DNA of 33,672 nucleotides from Christensenella sp. UBA1685 (GTDB taxonomy: Bacteria; Bacillota; Clostridia; Christensenellales; CAG-138). Made by a program: the position numbers and the translations under genes. The stretch's first letter is position 1; every line of letters starts with the position of its first letter. Location of the stretch: contig DCKB01000041.1 in NCBI GenBank assembly GCA_002320595.1, positions 1-33,672 on the forward strand, given 5' to 3'. Of this stretch, positions 1 to 7,146 are shown one piece after another. Under the pieces are notes generated by a model, which saw only the letters and a program-made list of their open reading frames with translations, searched no databases and was not told the origin of the DNA.

Positions 1-124
1 AGCACATTAGGGATTGCCTGTACTTCATGTCCTGTGTTACACTTGCCATGAGGGATTTGCACTTCCTTTCGGTCTTTGTTGCTTTTGTTAAACTCACAAT
101 AACCGATTCGTGCGAATCCTTCAT
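1..124 (-). CDS. IS transposase, N-terminal part (runs off left edge)
   Basis: This is the first 41 residues of a DDE integrase-type transposase (rve, IS481/IS3-like), starting at ATG 124-122 and leaving the window at base 1. The stretch around residues 30-41 (QDMKYRQSLM) resembles, from memory, the beginning of the N-terminal helix-turn-helix in this family. A perfect -35/-10 pair was not seen; a purine-rich AAGAAAAAGG precedes the ATG. A 25-bp end repeat lies just upstream at 141-165. The C-terminal part of what appears to be the same transposase type enters from the right edge at 33671, also on the minus strand. The catalytic DDE residues would lie outside the window. Family recognition is from memory, not from a search. 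Confidence 0.6.
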   Translation of the reverse strand, partial: MKDSHESVIVSLTKATKTERKCKSLMASVTQDMKYRQSLMC

Positions 125-140
125 CCTTTTTCTTCTCGCT

Positions 141-165
141 GTCCAAGATGTATTGTAATCCTACA
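141..165 (-). repeat. IS terminal inverted repeat, left copy
   Basis: Read on the minus strand from 165 this begins TGTAGG and ends TTGGAC. It matches the 25 bases at 33455-33479 read on the plus strand at 18 of 25 positions, with the first six and last six identical. The two repeats sit at the 5' and 3' ends of the transposase pieces, pointing inward, as expected for the two ends of one IS type. The outer edge at 165 is an inference. Confidence 0.6.
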
Positions 166-195
166 GAAGCGGTGGAGCATGCATGGTGAAAACGG

Positions 196-225
196 TTGAA
201 TCCATGCAACAGGATGTGGTATGAT
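196..225 (+). promoter_or_regulatory. Probable promoter of the DUF554 gene
   Basis: TTGAAT at 196-201 and TATGAT at 220-225 are 18 bp apart, a sigma-A-like arrangement. They lie outside the IS end and about 90 bp before the DUF554 start. Confidence 0.45.
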
Positions 226-311
226 GATAGCGTTTTGGCGGAGCTGATGCGTGGCGTATATGGCGGATCTCATTTTCTCCGGTTTGTTTGATTTGAAAGG
301 TGTTTTCTGAA

Positions 312-992
312 ATGATTGCAACAATTATTAACAGCGCCGCGGTTGCTGCAGGCGGGTTGATCGGCCTTCTTGCAAAAAAGGGGCTTCCGGAGCGTGTATC
401 CAAAGGAATCATGACGGCCATCGGGCTCATGCTGATCTGCGCCGGCGTAAAAGGATATTTTGATGGGAACAGCACCATCGTCGCCATTCTTTCTCTCGCG
501 CTCGGCACGGGCCTTGGCGAACTGCTTCGCCTGGAGGAACGGCTCAACCGCCTTGGCGAACGCATCGGCGCACGGGTTTCCCGAAATGGTGGTTCCCGCG
601 TTGGGGAAGGGTTGGTGACGGCTACGCTCCTGTTTTGCGTGGGCGCGATGGCCGTGCTCGGCGCGCTGCAAAGCGGCATCACGGGCGATCATACCACGCT
701 TTACACCAAGTCCCTCATCGACTTCATTTCCGCGATTCTGCTCGCCTCGACCTATGGCGTCGGCGTCGTGCTTTCCGCCGTGGGCGTTTTCGTGTATCAG
801 GGGGCGATCACTCTGCTTTCCGGCCTCCTCGCGCCCGTCATGACGGCGGCTGCCGTCGCGGAGCTTTCCGCGGTCGGCTCCGTGCTGCTCGTCGGCCTCG
901 GGCTGAACCTTGCGGGCGCCGCCAAAGTGCGCGTGATGAACATGGTGCCTGCGATCTTCATCGCAATCGCGCTCGCGCAAGTGATGCACTGA
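312..992 (+). CDS. DUF554 family membrane protein (YdfK-like)
   Basis: A polytopic inner-membrane protein of the DUF554 family; its biochemical function is not established. The protein starts MIATIINSAA and runs straight into a glycine-rich hydrophobic helix, as family members do, with further hydrophobic segments to the C-terminus (ending FIAIALAQVMH). ATG 312 is chosen over GTG 300 because AAAGGTG lies about ten bases upstream of it and because the N-terminus then matches the family. A hairpin follows at 1019-1054. The last 78 bases of the gene are repeated at 2456-2533, beyond the next gene, which is unusual. Family assignment is good; any transport role would be a guess. Confidence 0.88.
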   Translation: MIATIINSAAVAAGGLIGLLAKKGLPERVSKGIMTAIGLMLICAGVKGYFDGNSTIVAILSLALGTGLGELLRLEERLNRLGERIGARVSRNGGSRVGEGLVTATLLFCVGAMAVLGALQSGITGDHTTLYTKSLIDFISAILLASTYGVGVVLSAVGVFVYQGAITLLSGLLAPVMTAAAVAELSAVGSVLLVGLGLNLAGAAKVRVMNMVPAIFIAIALAQVMH

Positions 993-1018
993 AGCTGCAT
1001 ACAATGCATACAGCACAG

Positions 1019-1054
1019 AATGGCCTTCTTCCCTTCCGGGAAAACGGCCATTTT
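1019..1054 (+). terminator. Hairpin terminator after DUF554
   Basis: AATGGCC at 1019-1025 pairs with GGCCATT at 1046-1052, and an inner TTCCC/GGGAA extends the stem. The T-run is short (TTTT), so the terminator is moderate. Confidence 0.5.
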
Positions 1055-1169
1055 AGCTTGTAAATAAACTCTTTTTCATACTGTGCAAGCCTCCGCTCAT
1101 CCCGTTTAAAGCGCCGCACGCGTTTTGCAAGAGTTTACAGTATGTTTTTACTTTTGCGCGCCTGCGGCA

Positions 1170-1199
1170 TTGACCGTGCGCACAACGGTTTGATATGCT
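1170..1199 (+). promoter_or_regulatory. Promoter of the lipoprotein gene
   Basis: TTGACC at 1170-1175, an 18-bp spacer and TATGCT at 1194-1199, with TG one base upstream of the -10 (extended -10). A start near 1206 would leave the Shine-Dalgarno sequence at 1212-1217 in the leader. This excludes the ATG at 1195, which lies inside the -10. Confidence 0.65.
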
Positions 1200-1224
1200 G
1201 AAAAAAACGATGGAGGGAATCCCG

Positions 1225-2427
1225 ATGCGTATGTTCCACAGCCGTTTCGCTCCGCTCTACACCGTGCTGCTTACGGTGCTTCTCCTGCTTGCGTCCTGCA
1301 TGCGCCTGCCTGGGGATGTGTCCGGCAGGCCCGGCGTTTCGCCTGACGCACAGGCGCCCGCCGTACCCTCCCCTGCCCCGGATGCGCCCTCGGAGGAAAG
1401 CGACGCGCACGCCGACGTGTTCCGCAACAATGCGCAGGCCGACTCCGCCGTGCTCTCGGCGCTTTATGCATACTATCGGAACGTTTGGTACGACGATGCG
1501 GCGGAATTCGACCGCATTGCCGCCGAGGGCAAACGGAAGATTACCGTATATGCCTGCAGAGCCTATCGGGAAGGCATGCTGGTCGCCGCCAAACCGTGGC
1601 TGGATGGAGAGCTGACCGCCGATCTCTTCTATATCGAAGGAGATCGCGTCATCCGCGCCACCCGCGGATCCTGTGTGTGGGACATCAACTATACGCGGCT
1701 TTTCGGCGACACGATCGTCTACGGAGCATCCTTTGCGTGGGATAACGGGACATGCGCAACCACGCGCGCGGAGGCTGACTTCCTCGACGGGCAGACGGAT
1801 ACCGTCGAAATGGTCTGCGCGGAAAAGGACGATGACGGCAGGATGGGCTTTCTCCTCATTGCGCAGGGCGAAACGTGGCTTTCCTCCCTCCGCCTTTTCA
1901 ACGGGGATCAGCTTGTGGCCGACGATACGGATCCGAATTTCTCCGGCATCACGAGCGATGTACGCTATGACGAAACGCTTTCCCTCTTCGACCGCACGCG
2001 TTTCCTGCCCGCCCACGCCGTTGCGGGCGATGCGCACGGGGCGGCTTTGCAGGGCGGCGGCATGCTCCGCGCGGAGAGCGGAACCTGCGGCCTTTCGTGC
2101 ATCGCGCTTGCGGACGGCGTAACGCCCGCCGATCTTTGGCGCAGCAACATCGTGCGCTTTGATGCGCTGCACGTTACAGCGGGCGCTGCGCTGACGCTCG
2201 AATTGCTCGGCGATGCCGTGTCCGTTTGCGCCTACCTTGCCGATCTTTCGCTCGAGGACGGCACGGAAGCGGGGCAGGCAGCCTGCCTTGGCGCGCCTCT
2301 TTCAGAGGATGCGTTTGCCGCATCGGAAGGCGGGTTTTCCCTGCGCGCGCCCGATGCGCCCGGCTTCTATGTCCTGATTCTGCAAACGGCCGATGCGTAT
2401 CTGTTTGCGGGGATTCGAGTGGAATAG
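1225..2427 (+). CDS. Lipoprotein of unknown function
   Basis: A 400-residue exported lipoprotein I do not recognise. ATG 1225 is chosen because GGAGGG lies seven bases upstream and the promoter -10 covers the earlier ATG. Residues 1-25 form a signal peptide with a lipobox ending LLASC, so the mature protein should be anchored outside the membrane through this cysteine. A Pro/Ala/Ser-rich linker follows (about residues 27-62), then an acidic globular part with many beta-like segments, and a last section ending FYVLILQTADAYLF that looks like a small beta domain. No catalytic motif is visible. The gene is a single unit with its own promoter and terminator, and lies between a full and a partial copy of the DUF554 3' end. 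Confidence 0.8.
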   Translation: MRMFHSRFAPLYTVLLTVLLLLASCMRLPGDVSGRPGVSPDAQAPAVPSPAPDAPSEESDAHADVFRNNAQADSAVLSALYAYYRNVWYDDAAEFDRIAAEGKRKITVYACRAYREGMLVAAKPWLDGELTADLFYIEGDRVIRATRGSCVWDINYTRLFGDTIVYGASFAWDNGTCATTRAEADFLDGQTDTVEMVCAEKDDDGRMGFLLIAQGETWLSSLRLFNGDQLVADDTDPNFSGITSDVRYDETLSLFDRTRFLPAHAVAGDAHGAALQGGGMLRAESGTCGLSCIALADGVTPADLWRSNIVRFDALHVTAGAALTLELLGDAVSVCAYLADLSLEDGTEAGQAACLGAPLSEDAFAASEGGFSLRAPDAPGFYVLILQTADAYLFAGIRVE

Positions 2428-2455
2428 TACGGATGCAAAGCGGCGGTGAAGCGCC

Positions 2456-2533
2456 GGCGCCGCCAAAGTGCGCGTGATGAACATGGTGCCTTCCATCTTC
2501 ATCGCAATCGCGCTCGCGCAAGTGATCCGCTGA
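2456..2533 (+). pseudogene. Duplicated 3' end of the DUF554 gene
   Basis: These 78 bases match 915-992 at 74 positions, including the stop codon. The encoded tail would read AAKVRVMNMVPSIFIAIAL and end QVIR against QVMH in the full gene. There is an in-frame stop at 2447-2449 and no start, so it cannot be translated as a protein of its own. It is a remnant of a second DUF554 copy or a trace of a recombination event. Confidence 0.85.
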
Positions 2534-2559
2534 GCCTTTTCTACACAACAAAGCAAATG

Positions 2560-2601
2560 GCTGATGCGGAGGCGAGCCGGCCCGCTTCGCATCAGCTTTT
2601 T
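2560..2601 (+). terminator. Rho-independent terminator
   Basis: GCTGATGCG at 2560-2568 pairs perfectly with CGCATCAGC at 2588-2596, followed by TTTTT. It ends transcription of the lipoprotein gene and the DUF554 remnant. Confidence 0.75.
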
Positions 2602-2632
2602 GGAACACTATATTCAATTCTAATTTTAAATT

Positions 2633-2986
2633 TTATGGCAGGAACTCATAATAGGCTTTGTTATACGTGCACCACCACCATTTTCCCGCCTGCAAAGCAT
2701 ATTCTTCCGCGCCACAATTATCGCAGATATAATGGTCGTGCATTTGATATAGTTCGTGCGTATTCCATGGCATATGCGTGCATACCTGCCTGTCGAGCAG
2801 CTCTCCCCGGCGGGTATACGGCCGCAGCGTTCCATTGTGGCATACTTCGCACAGTTCCGCCCGGAACGGTCCGTCCCTTTCCAGGTCACTGCCGTGCCGC
2901 ATAGCGCCAAGTGCGGAAGTTTGGAACGAATACCAGAAGATAAGCGCAGCGCATAGCGCTAAGGCAGCACATTTTGCTTTCAGCAT
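2633..2986 (-). CDS. Small exported or membrane-anchored protein with CxxC pairs
   Basis: A 117-residue protein I do not recognise. Residues 5-25 are hydrophobic (signal peptide or anchor). The rest is rich in Cys, His and Trp: one CxxC (CEVCHNG), a second (CDNCGAE) and single cysteines in VCTHMP and WWCTY. Two CxxC pairs with nearby His suggest a small metal-binding, zinc-ribbon-like or disulfide-stabilised domain; this is inferred from spacing only. It lies 39 bp downstream of the lipoprotein gene on the same strand and probably shares its transcript. Base composition is closer to the neighbouring secreted genes than to the GC-rich core genes. Confidence 0.65.
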   Translation of the reverse strand: MLKAKCAALALCAALIFWYSFQTSALGAMRHGSDLERDGPFRAELCEVCHNGTLRPYTRRGELLDRQVCTHMPWNTHELYQMHDHYICDNCGAEEYALQAGKWWWCTYNKAYYEFLP

Positions 2987-3025
2987 TTTTCTTTCTCCTG
3001 TTTCTTATGTTCATTGGCCGTTGCT

Positions 3026-3979
3026 CTAGCAGTCATCGATTTCCGCGGTGTCGGCGCGGACGATCTGCGCAACGCGCCATTCCAACCCCAATGCATTCGG
3101 GGTTTCGCTCGCTTGCAGCATCACGCTGTAAATCGCTATGTCGTAGCCATCGGGGCCAAAAAGCAGAATAAAGTCTAATTTATAATGGGATTCGTCCCAA
3201 AGGTTAGCGCTCTTAATGATATGCCGCGACGGCAGGTTTATGAGGATCGGGTAATCCTTTTTCTTAAATGTGTAGCTATCCCCATCTTTTTTTATCGCTT
3301 CCTGCGGATCTTCCCCTCCCAATTCGATCGGATTCTTCAGCCATTCCTCCGGAGGCGTATCCGGGAACGTTGTCTCCGCAGGGAAATCCGCAAAGCAAAT
3401 GGAAAGGAAATCCTGCACATCCGCCAGGGAGAGACGGATTTCATCTCCATTTACGATCGCGTTTGGGTGAAGATCGCCATAAATGCAGAGCACATTGCTC
3501 ATCAGCCCCCAAAGATATACATCGTTTTCCATCGTATGCTGATTGGTATCCCGGAAATTCTCGAAGAATTGCAAGTCGCTGTAATACCGGTCGTACTTCG
3601 TCCTGTAATTGAGGATCTGTTCTATAAGCGGGAGCATCATTTTCACGCTTTCCGGAGCGGTTTCTTCCGTGTCATACCGGCCTCCCACATCTGTTGCCCA
3701 GTGCGTATACAATGGATCTTCATGATCCTCGAACTTTATTTCCCATGGGTTGCGCCCGGCTTCCGGCAGAGGCGTTTGTTTTGTCGGCAATACTTCAGTT
3801 TCTCGCGGAATATTCATCGTTGACGTAGCGTCCGGCATCGGAACAGGAGTTTCAGCCACGGTTGTTGGGCTTACGCCCAAGACATCCTCACTGTGGATGG
3901 AACACGCGCTGCCCACCATCCCCAGCAAAAGGGTGCAGAGAACGAACAAGGCCGTGGATTTCAGATTTTTATTCTGCAC
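3026..3979 (-). CDS. Lipoprotein of unknown function
   Basis: A 317-residue protein with an N-terminal signal ending in a lipobox-like MVGSAC (Cys about residue 26), then a Thr/Pro-rich linker with short TPxP-like repeats and a globular domain from about residue 75. GTG 3979 is chosen because AAAGGAGCG sits about nine bases upstream and an in-frame stop lies just before it. The globular part has many Asp/Glu and aromatic residues and no recognisable catalytic motif. It lies downstream of the NlpC/P60 gene, separated by a terminator-like hairpin and a 14-bp palindrome, and upstream of the cysteine-pair protein. Function unknown; a surface-exposed role is inferred from the lipobox. Confidence 0.75.
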   Translation of the reverse strand: MQNKNLKSTALFVLCTLLLGMVGSACSIHSEDVLGVSPTTVAETPVPMPDATSTMNIPRETEVLPTKQTPLPEAGRNPWEIKFEDHEDPLYTHWATDVGGRYDTEETAPESVKMMLPLIEQILNYRTKYDRYYSDLQFFENFRDTNQHTMENDVYLWGLMSNVLCIYGDLHPNAIVNGDEIRLSLADVQDFLSICFADFPAETTFPDTPPEEWLKNPIELGGEDPQEAIKKDGDSYTFKKKDYPILINLPSRHIIKSANLWDESHYKLDFILLFGPDGYDIAIYSVMLQASETPNALGLEWRVAQIVRADTAEIDDC

Positions 3980-4001
3980 TATGATTCACGCTCCTTTCTC
4001 C

Positions 4002-4015
4002 CATACATATGTATG
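4002..4015. promoter_or_regulatory. Perfect 14-bp palindrome, possible operator
   Basis: CATACATATGTATG is perfectly self-complementary and lies between the hairpin at 4034-4063 and the Shine-Dalgarno of the lipoprotein gene. Such a position suits a repressor site, but no regulator is identified. Confidence 0.3.
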
Positions 4016-4020
4016 CAGGC

Positions 4021-4063
4021 TAAAGAAAACGGAGGCGGTAAATTCCAAGAGAAATTCACCGCC
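4021..4063 (-). terminator. Terminator after the NlpC/P60 gene
   Basis: An 11-bp stem with one mismatch is formed by 4034-4044 and 4053-4063. On the minus strand it is followed by TCCGTTTTCTTT. It lies just after the stop codon of the NlpC/P60 gene. Confidence 0.55.
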
Positions 4064-4075
4064 CTCTCAGATCGG

Positions 4076-4927
4076 TTAACCATTGTTGTCCGGCACGCTC
4101 ATGATCAAAGAGTTATCGATGTAATTCGCGGTGTAAGTCGTATTCGATCTCATCCCCGCAGTTATGGAAGGAGACCAACCAGTAAAGGTATAGCCTGAAT
4201 GAGTAGGCGGAGACGGTGGCGCGGGCGGACAGTTGTACAGCACCTTTTGTGTTCCTAGGCTCCCAGTAAATGGAGCACCTACTCTGAAGGTTGCTGTAAG
4301 AGCTTTGTTTATTCGCGCATAACATTTGACTTTATAGCCGTTGCCTTCCCATACATGATCGGTAACAATTACGCCGTTCTCACTCGTCCTCGATTCAATG
4401 ACATAATCACCATTATTGTATCTGAAATAAATTCCTACATGCCCGATCGATCCGGTCGAATCTGTCCAAAATATCAGATCTCCGGTCTGGCGGCCGCTAA
4501 AATATGGTTCATTTTCTGAGCCTGCGAGGATCAGATTGTTGTTCGCACATATTAAGTACTGTTCCCGGGACGTTATCTTTTTGTTTCCAAAAATATAGTA
4601 GTCTTGCAATGTCTTTGAAGTATATGCTTCTTTTAAAGAATAGTACGTTAATTCGCTGCAATCAATTGTCTCATAGTCCGTCCCTGCAATCGCATATGCG
4701 ATCGCTTTCAATGCAAACAAATACCCTGCGTTGCGGCTGATGCTTGAGTTTGAGGTCGAATTGTTATACTGCGTTGTCAAATAAGACCTCATCTGCAGCA
4801 GAGTGCTGGAAGGGACAATGTCCATAGGAGAAATTCCAACGCCGGCAAATGCAAGCGACGAAAAGGAACCTCCGAGAGCAAAGGCAAATGCGATTGCTAA
4901 CACCAAAGCTTTTTTCCAAGTTTTCAT
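4076..4927 (-). CDS. Secreted NlpC/P60-type peptidase with InlB B-repeat
   Basis: A 283-residue exported protein, probably a cell-wall peptidase or amidase. Residues 1-28 are a signal peptide. The central domain has the NlpC/P60 pattern: Cys90 in TIDCSELTYYSL, His163 in IGHVGIYF, and a polar third position near Glu178. Residues 211-270 match an InlB B-repeat (Flg_new, Listeria-Bacteroides type) with the typical SGYTFTGW and TYTANY, a beta-grasp-like module found on surface proteins. The start has a strong AGGAGG eight bases upstream. There is no LPxTG anchor, so it is either released or held by the repeat. The domain order is unusual in that the repeat is single and C-terminal. A promoter lies at 5076-5105. 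Confidence 0.82.
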   Translation of the reverse strand: MKTWKKALVLAIAFAFALGGSFSSLAFAGVGISPMDIVPSSTLLQMRSYLTTQYNNSTSNSSISRNAGYLFALKAIAYAIAGTDYETIDCSELTYYSLKEAYTSKTLQDYYIFGNKKITSREQYLICANNNLILAGSENEPYFSGRQTGDLIFWTDSTGSIGHVGIYFRYNNGDYVIESRTSENGVIVTDHVWEGNGYKVKCYARINKALTATFRVGAPFTGSLGTQKVLYNCPPAPPSPPTHSGYTFTGWSPSITAGMRSNTTYTANYIDNSLIMSVPDNNG

Positions 4928-5075
4928 AAATAAATCCTCCTCTAATATTTTGTTGGTTCGCCACTGGTGTCCATTCTGGTCTAATGCTGTTCCTCTAGTG
5001 CTGTTCGTTCAGAGAGCTGCTTGATCTGCCCGTTCGCAAATCCGCATCGTCTGCATTCGCGGCTTGTTTATTAGT

Positions 5076-5105
5076 ATAATAAAGGATATTAATATGACAC
5101 GTCAA
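5076..5105 (-). promoter_or_regulatory. Promoter of the NlpC/P60 gene
   Basis: On the minus strand TTGACG (5105-5100), an 18-bp spacer and TATTAT (5081-5076). The leader would be about 140 nt. Apart from this and the next terminator I see nothing in 4928-5277. Confidence 0.5.
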
Positions 5106-5210
5106 TCTGCCTGCCGAATATATAGAATATATTTTGACCAAGCATTTTCTCTGCGGCTGCCGAACCTGAATCATTCAAAGTATCCGCATACCCATGCTTT
5201 GGCTTCTGAG

Positions 5211-5251
5211 AAAAAAGGCCGTGCCGCAAGGAATTCCCATGCAGCACGGCC
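5211..5251 (-). terminator. Terminator of the GGGtGRT operon
   Basis: GGCCGTGC pairs with GCACGGCC (5217-5224 and 5244-5251), with the stem extended by GC pairs, and is followed on the minus strand by TTTTTT. Confidence 0.85.
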
Positions 5252-5277
5252 TGTGCTTCGCCAATTAAAATCCCGGT

Positions 5278-6273
5278 TTACTTTGCCTGGCTCACAGCCA
5301 CAGCGCACGCAACGGTCGCGCCCACCATAGGGTTGTTGCCCATGCCGATGAGGCCCATCATCTCAACGTGCGCCGGCACGGAGGAGGAACCTGCAAACTG
5401 GGCGTCGCTGTGCATGCGACCCATGGTGTCGGTCATGCCATAGGAAGCAGGGCCAGCCGCCATGTTGTCCGGGTGCAGCGTGCGGCCCGTGCCGCCGCCG
5501 GAGGCGACGGAAAAATACTTCTTTCCATTTTCAACGCACCACTTTTTGTAAGTGCCCGCAACGGGATGCTGGAAGCGCGTTGGGTTCGTGGAATTGCCGG
5601 TGATGGAAACATCCACGTTTTCGTGGCGCATGATGGCAACGCCCTCGTTCACATCGTCCGCACCGTAGCAACGCACCTTCGCACGGTCGCCGTCGCTGAA
5701 CGCGGTTTCCTTTGTAATGGCCAGCTCGCCGGTGAACTCGTTGTATTCCGTCTCCACATGCGTGAAGCCGTTGATGCGGCTGATGATGTAAGCGGCATCC
5801 TTACCGAGGCCGTTCAGGATGACCTGCAGCGGTTCACGGCGCACCTTGTTCGCCGTACGGGCGATGCCGATTGCGCCTTCCGCGGCAGCAAAGCTTTCGT
5901 GGCCTGCGAGGAACGCGAAACAGCGCGTCTCCTCCCGAAGGAGCATCGCGCCAAGGTTGCCGTGCCCAAGGCCAACCTTGCGCTGATCTGCGACAGAGCC
6001 GGGAATGCAGAACGCCTGCAGGCCCTCGCCGATGGCCTCAGCGGCTTCCGCAGCGTTCTTGACGCCCTTCTTTACGGCGATGGCCGCGCCGAGCGTATAT
6101 GCCCAAACAGCATTTTCAAACGCAATCGGCTGAATGCCGAGCACGATCCCGCGCACGTCGATATCCTTTTTCTTCACAAGCGCGTCCGCAGCTTCGAAGT
6201 TTTCGATGCCGTATTGCGCCATCACGCCGCTGATCTTTTCGATTCTTCTTTCGTATCCTTCAAACGTAACCAT
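5278..6273 (-). CDS. GGGtGRT family protein
   Basis: A 331-residue cytoplasmic protein of the GGGtGRT family, named for the motif visible here as SGGGTGRTLHPDN near residue 260. The C-terminal segment rich in Gly, Met and Ala (GMGNNPMVGATVACAVA) is also conserved in the family. Length is normal. Its biochemical role is not established; it is regularly found beside a NifU-like scaffold, and that is the case here (12-bp gap). ATG 6273 is preceded by AGGAGG at a good distance. A strong terminator follows at 5211-5251. An involvement in iron-sulfur or related metal handling is inferred from the neighbour only. Confidence 0.9.
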   Translation of the reverse strand: MVTFEGYERRIEKISGVMAQYGIENFEAADALVKKKDIDVRGIVLGIQPIAFENAVWAYTLGAAIAVKKGVKNAAEAAEAIGEGLQAFCIPGSVADQRKVGLGHGNLGAMLLREETRCFAFLAGHESFAAAEGAIGIARTANKVRREPLQVILNGLGKDAAYIISRINGFTHVETEYNEFTGELAITKETAFSDGDRAKVRCYGADDVNEGVAIMRHENVDVSITGNSTNPTRFQHPVAGTYKKWCVENGKKYFSVASGGGTGRTLHPDNMAAGPASYGMTDTMGRMHSDAQFAGSSSVPAHVEMMGLIGMGNNPMVGATVACAVAVSQAK

Positions 6274-6285
6274 GGCTCTTCCTCC

Positions 6286-6978
6286 TTACTGATGGCGGGG
6301 ATCGATGACCGTCGCGGCTTCGGCAAAGCGGCCATAGGTGCTGATGTTCTTCTCATATGCGTCCTTGGGATCGACACCCTGTTTGATTGCGTCCATCATC
6401 TTGCCCAGGTTTACAAATTTGTAACCGATGATTTCGTTGTTTTTGTCAAGGCCGATGGCAAGCACGTAGCCTTCCGCCATTTCAAGATACCGCGGGCCCT
6501 TTGCACGCGTGCCGAACATGGTGCCAATCTGCGAACGCAGGCCTTTCCCAAGATCCTCCAGCCCAGCGCCCACGGCAAGGCCGCCTTCGGAAAACGCGCT
6601 TTGCGTGCGGCCGTAGACGATCTGCAGGAACAGTTCGCGCATGGCGGTGTTGATCGCATCGCACACAAGGTCGGAATTGAGTGCCTCTAGGATGGTTTTC
6701 CCGGGCAGGATCTCGCTCGCCATTGCGGCAGAATGCGTCATGCCGGAACAGCCGAGCGTTTCAATGAGCGCTTCTTCGATGATGCCGTTTTTCACGTTGA
6801 GCGTCAGCTTGCACGCGCCTTGCTGCGGTGCGCACCAGCCCACGCCATGGGTAAAGCCGCTGATGTCGCTGATTTCCTTCGCCTTGACCCAATTTCCCTC
6901 TTCCGGGATCGGAGCCGGGTCATGCTTTGCGCCTTTTGCGACGCAGAACATTTCTTCAACTTCGCGCGAATATTGCAT
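6286..6978 (-). CDS. NifU-like iron-sulfur cluster assembly scaffold protein
   Basis: A 230-residue protein related to the NifU/IscU N-terminal fold, of the variant that pairs with GGGtGRT proteins. Visible cysteines are Cys12, Cys49 and Cys56 (GWCAPQQGACKL), Cys77 (LGCSGMTHSAAMAS, aligned with the second NifU cysteine) and Cys106. The classical third ligand-cysteine context is not evident, so cluster assembly by the IscU mechanism cannot be assumed. ATG 6978 is chosen over ATG 7014: AGAGGAGGA lies nine bases before 6978, and the twelve extra residues would be encoded by the leader. It is the first gene of a two-gene operon with a promoter near 7059. Confidence 0.85.
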   Translation of the reverse strand: MQYSREVEEMFCVAKGAKHDPAPIPEEGNWVKAKEISDISGFTHGVGWCAPQQGACKLTLNVKNGIIEEALIETLGCSGMTHSAAMASEILPGKTILEALNSDLVCDAINTAMRELFLQIVYGRTQSAFSEGGLAVGAGLEDLGKGLRSQIGTMFGTRAKGPRYLEMAEGYVLAIGLDKNNEIIGYKFVNLGKMMDAIKQGVDPKDAYEKNISTYGRFAEAATVIDPRHQ

Positions 6979-7058
6979 GTGATGCGTTCCTCCTCTGGAT
7001 ATTAAAACCTTCATCCAATTGTTTTAGCGCAGGAAAGCCCCCAAATTGCGCCAATATC

Positions 7059-7067
7059 AGTATACCA
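7059..7067 (-). promoter_or_regulatory. Extended -10 promoter of the scaffold-GGGtGRT operon
   Basis: TGGTATACT on the minus strand is an extended -10. Weak -35 candidates (TTGATC, GTTGAT) lie 15-16 bases upstream. Confidence 0.45.
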
Positions 7068-7146
7068 CAAACCTCTCAAGATCAACGCATAAGTTTTTTT
7101 CGGGGCTTGAAGATTTGGTATAACTTTCACAAGCCTCTCCCCTGTC

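Noticed and set aside
5368..6690. Plus-strand open frame of 440 codons
   Set aside because: Antisense to GGGtGRT and the scaffold gene; no family resemblance.
7089..7136. GGCTTG/CAAGCC inverted repeat after the helicase gene
   Set aside because: 20-base loop and no T-run on the transcript strand, so not a terminator.
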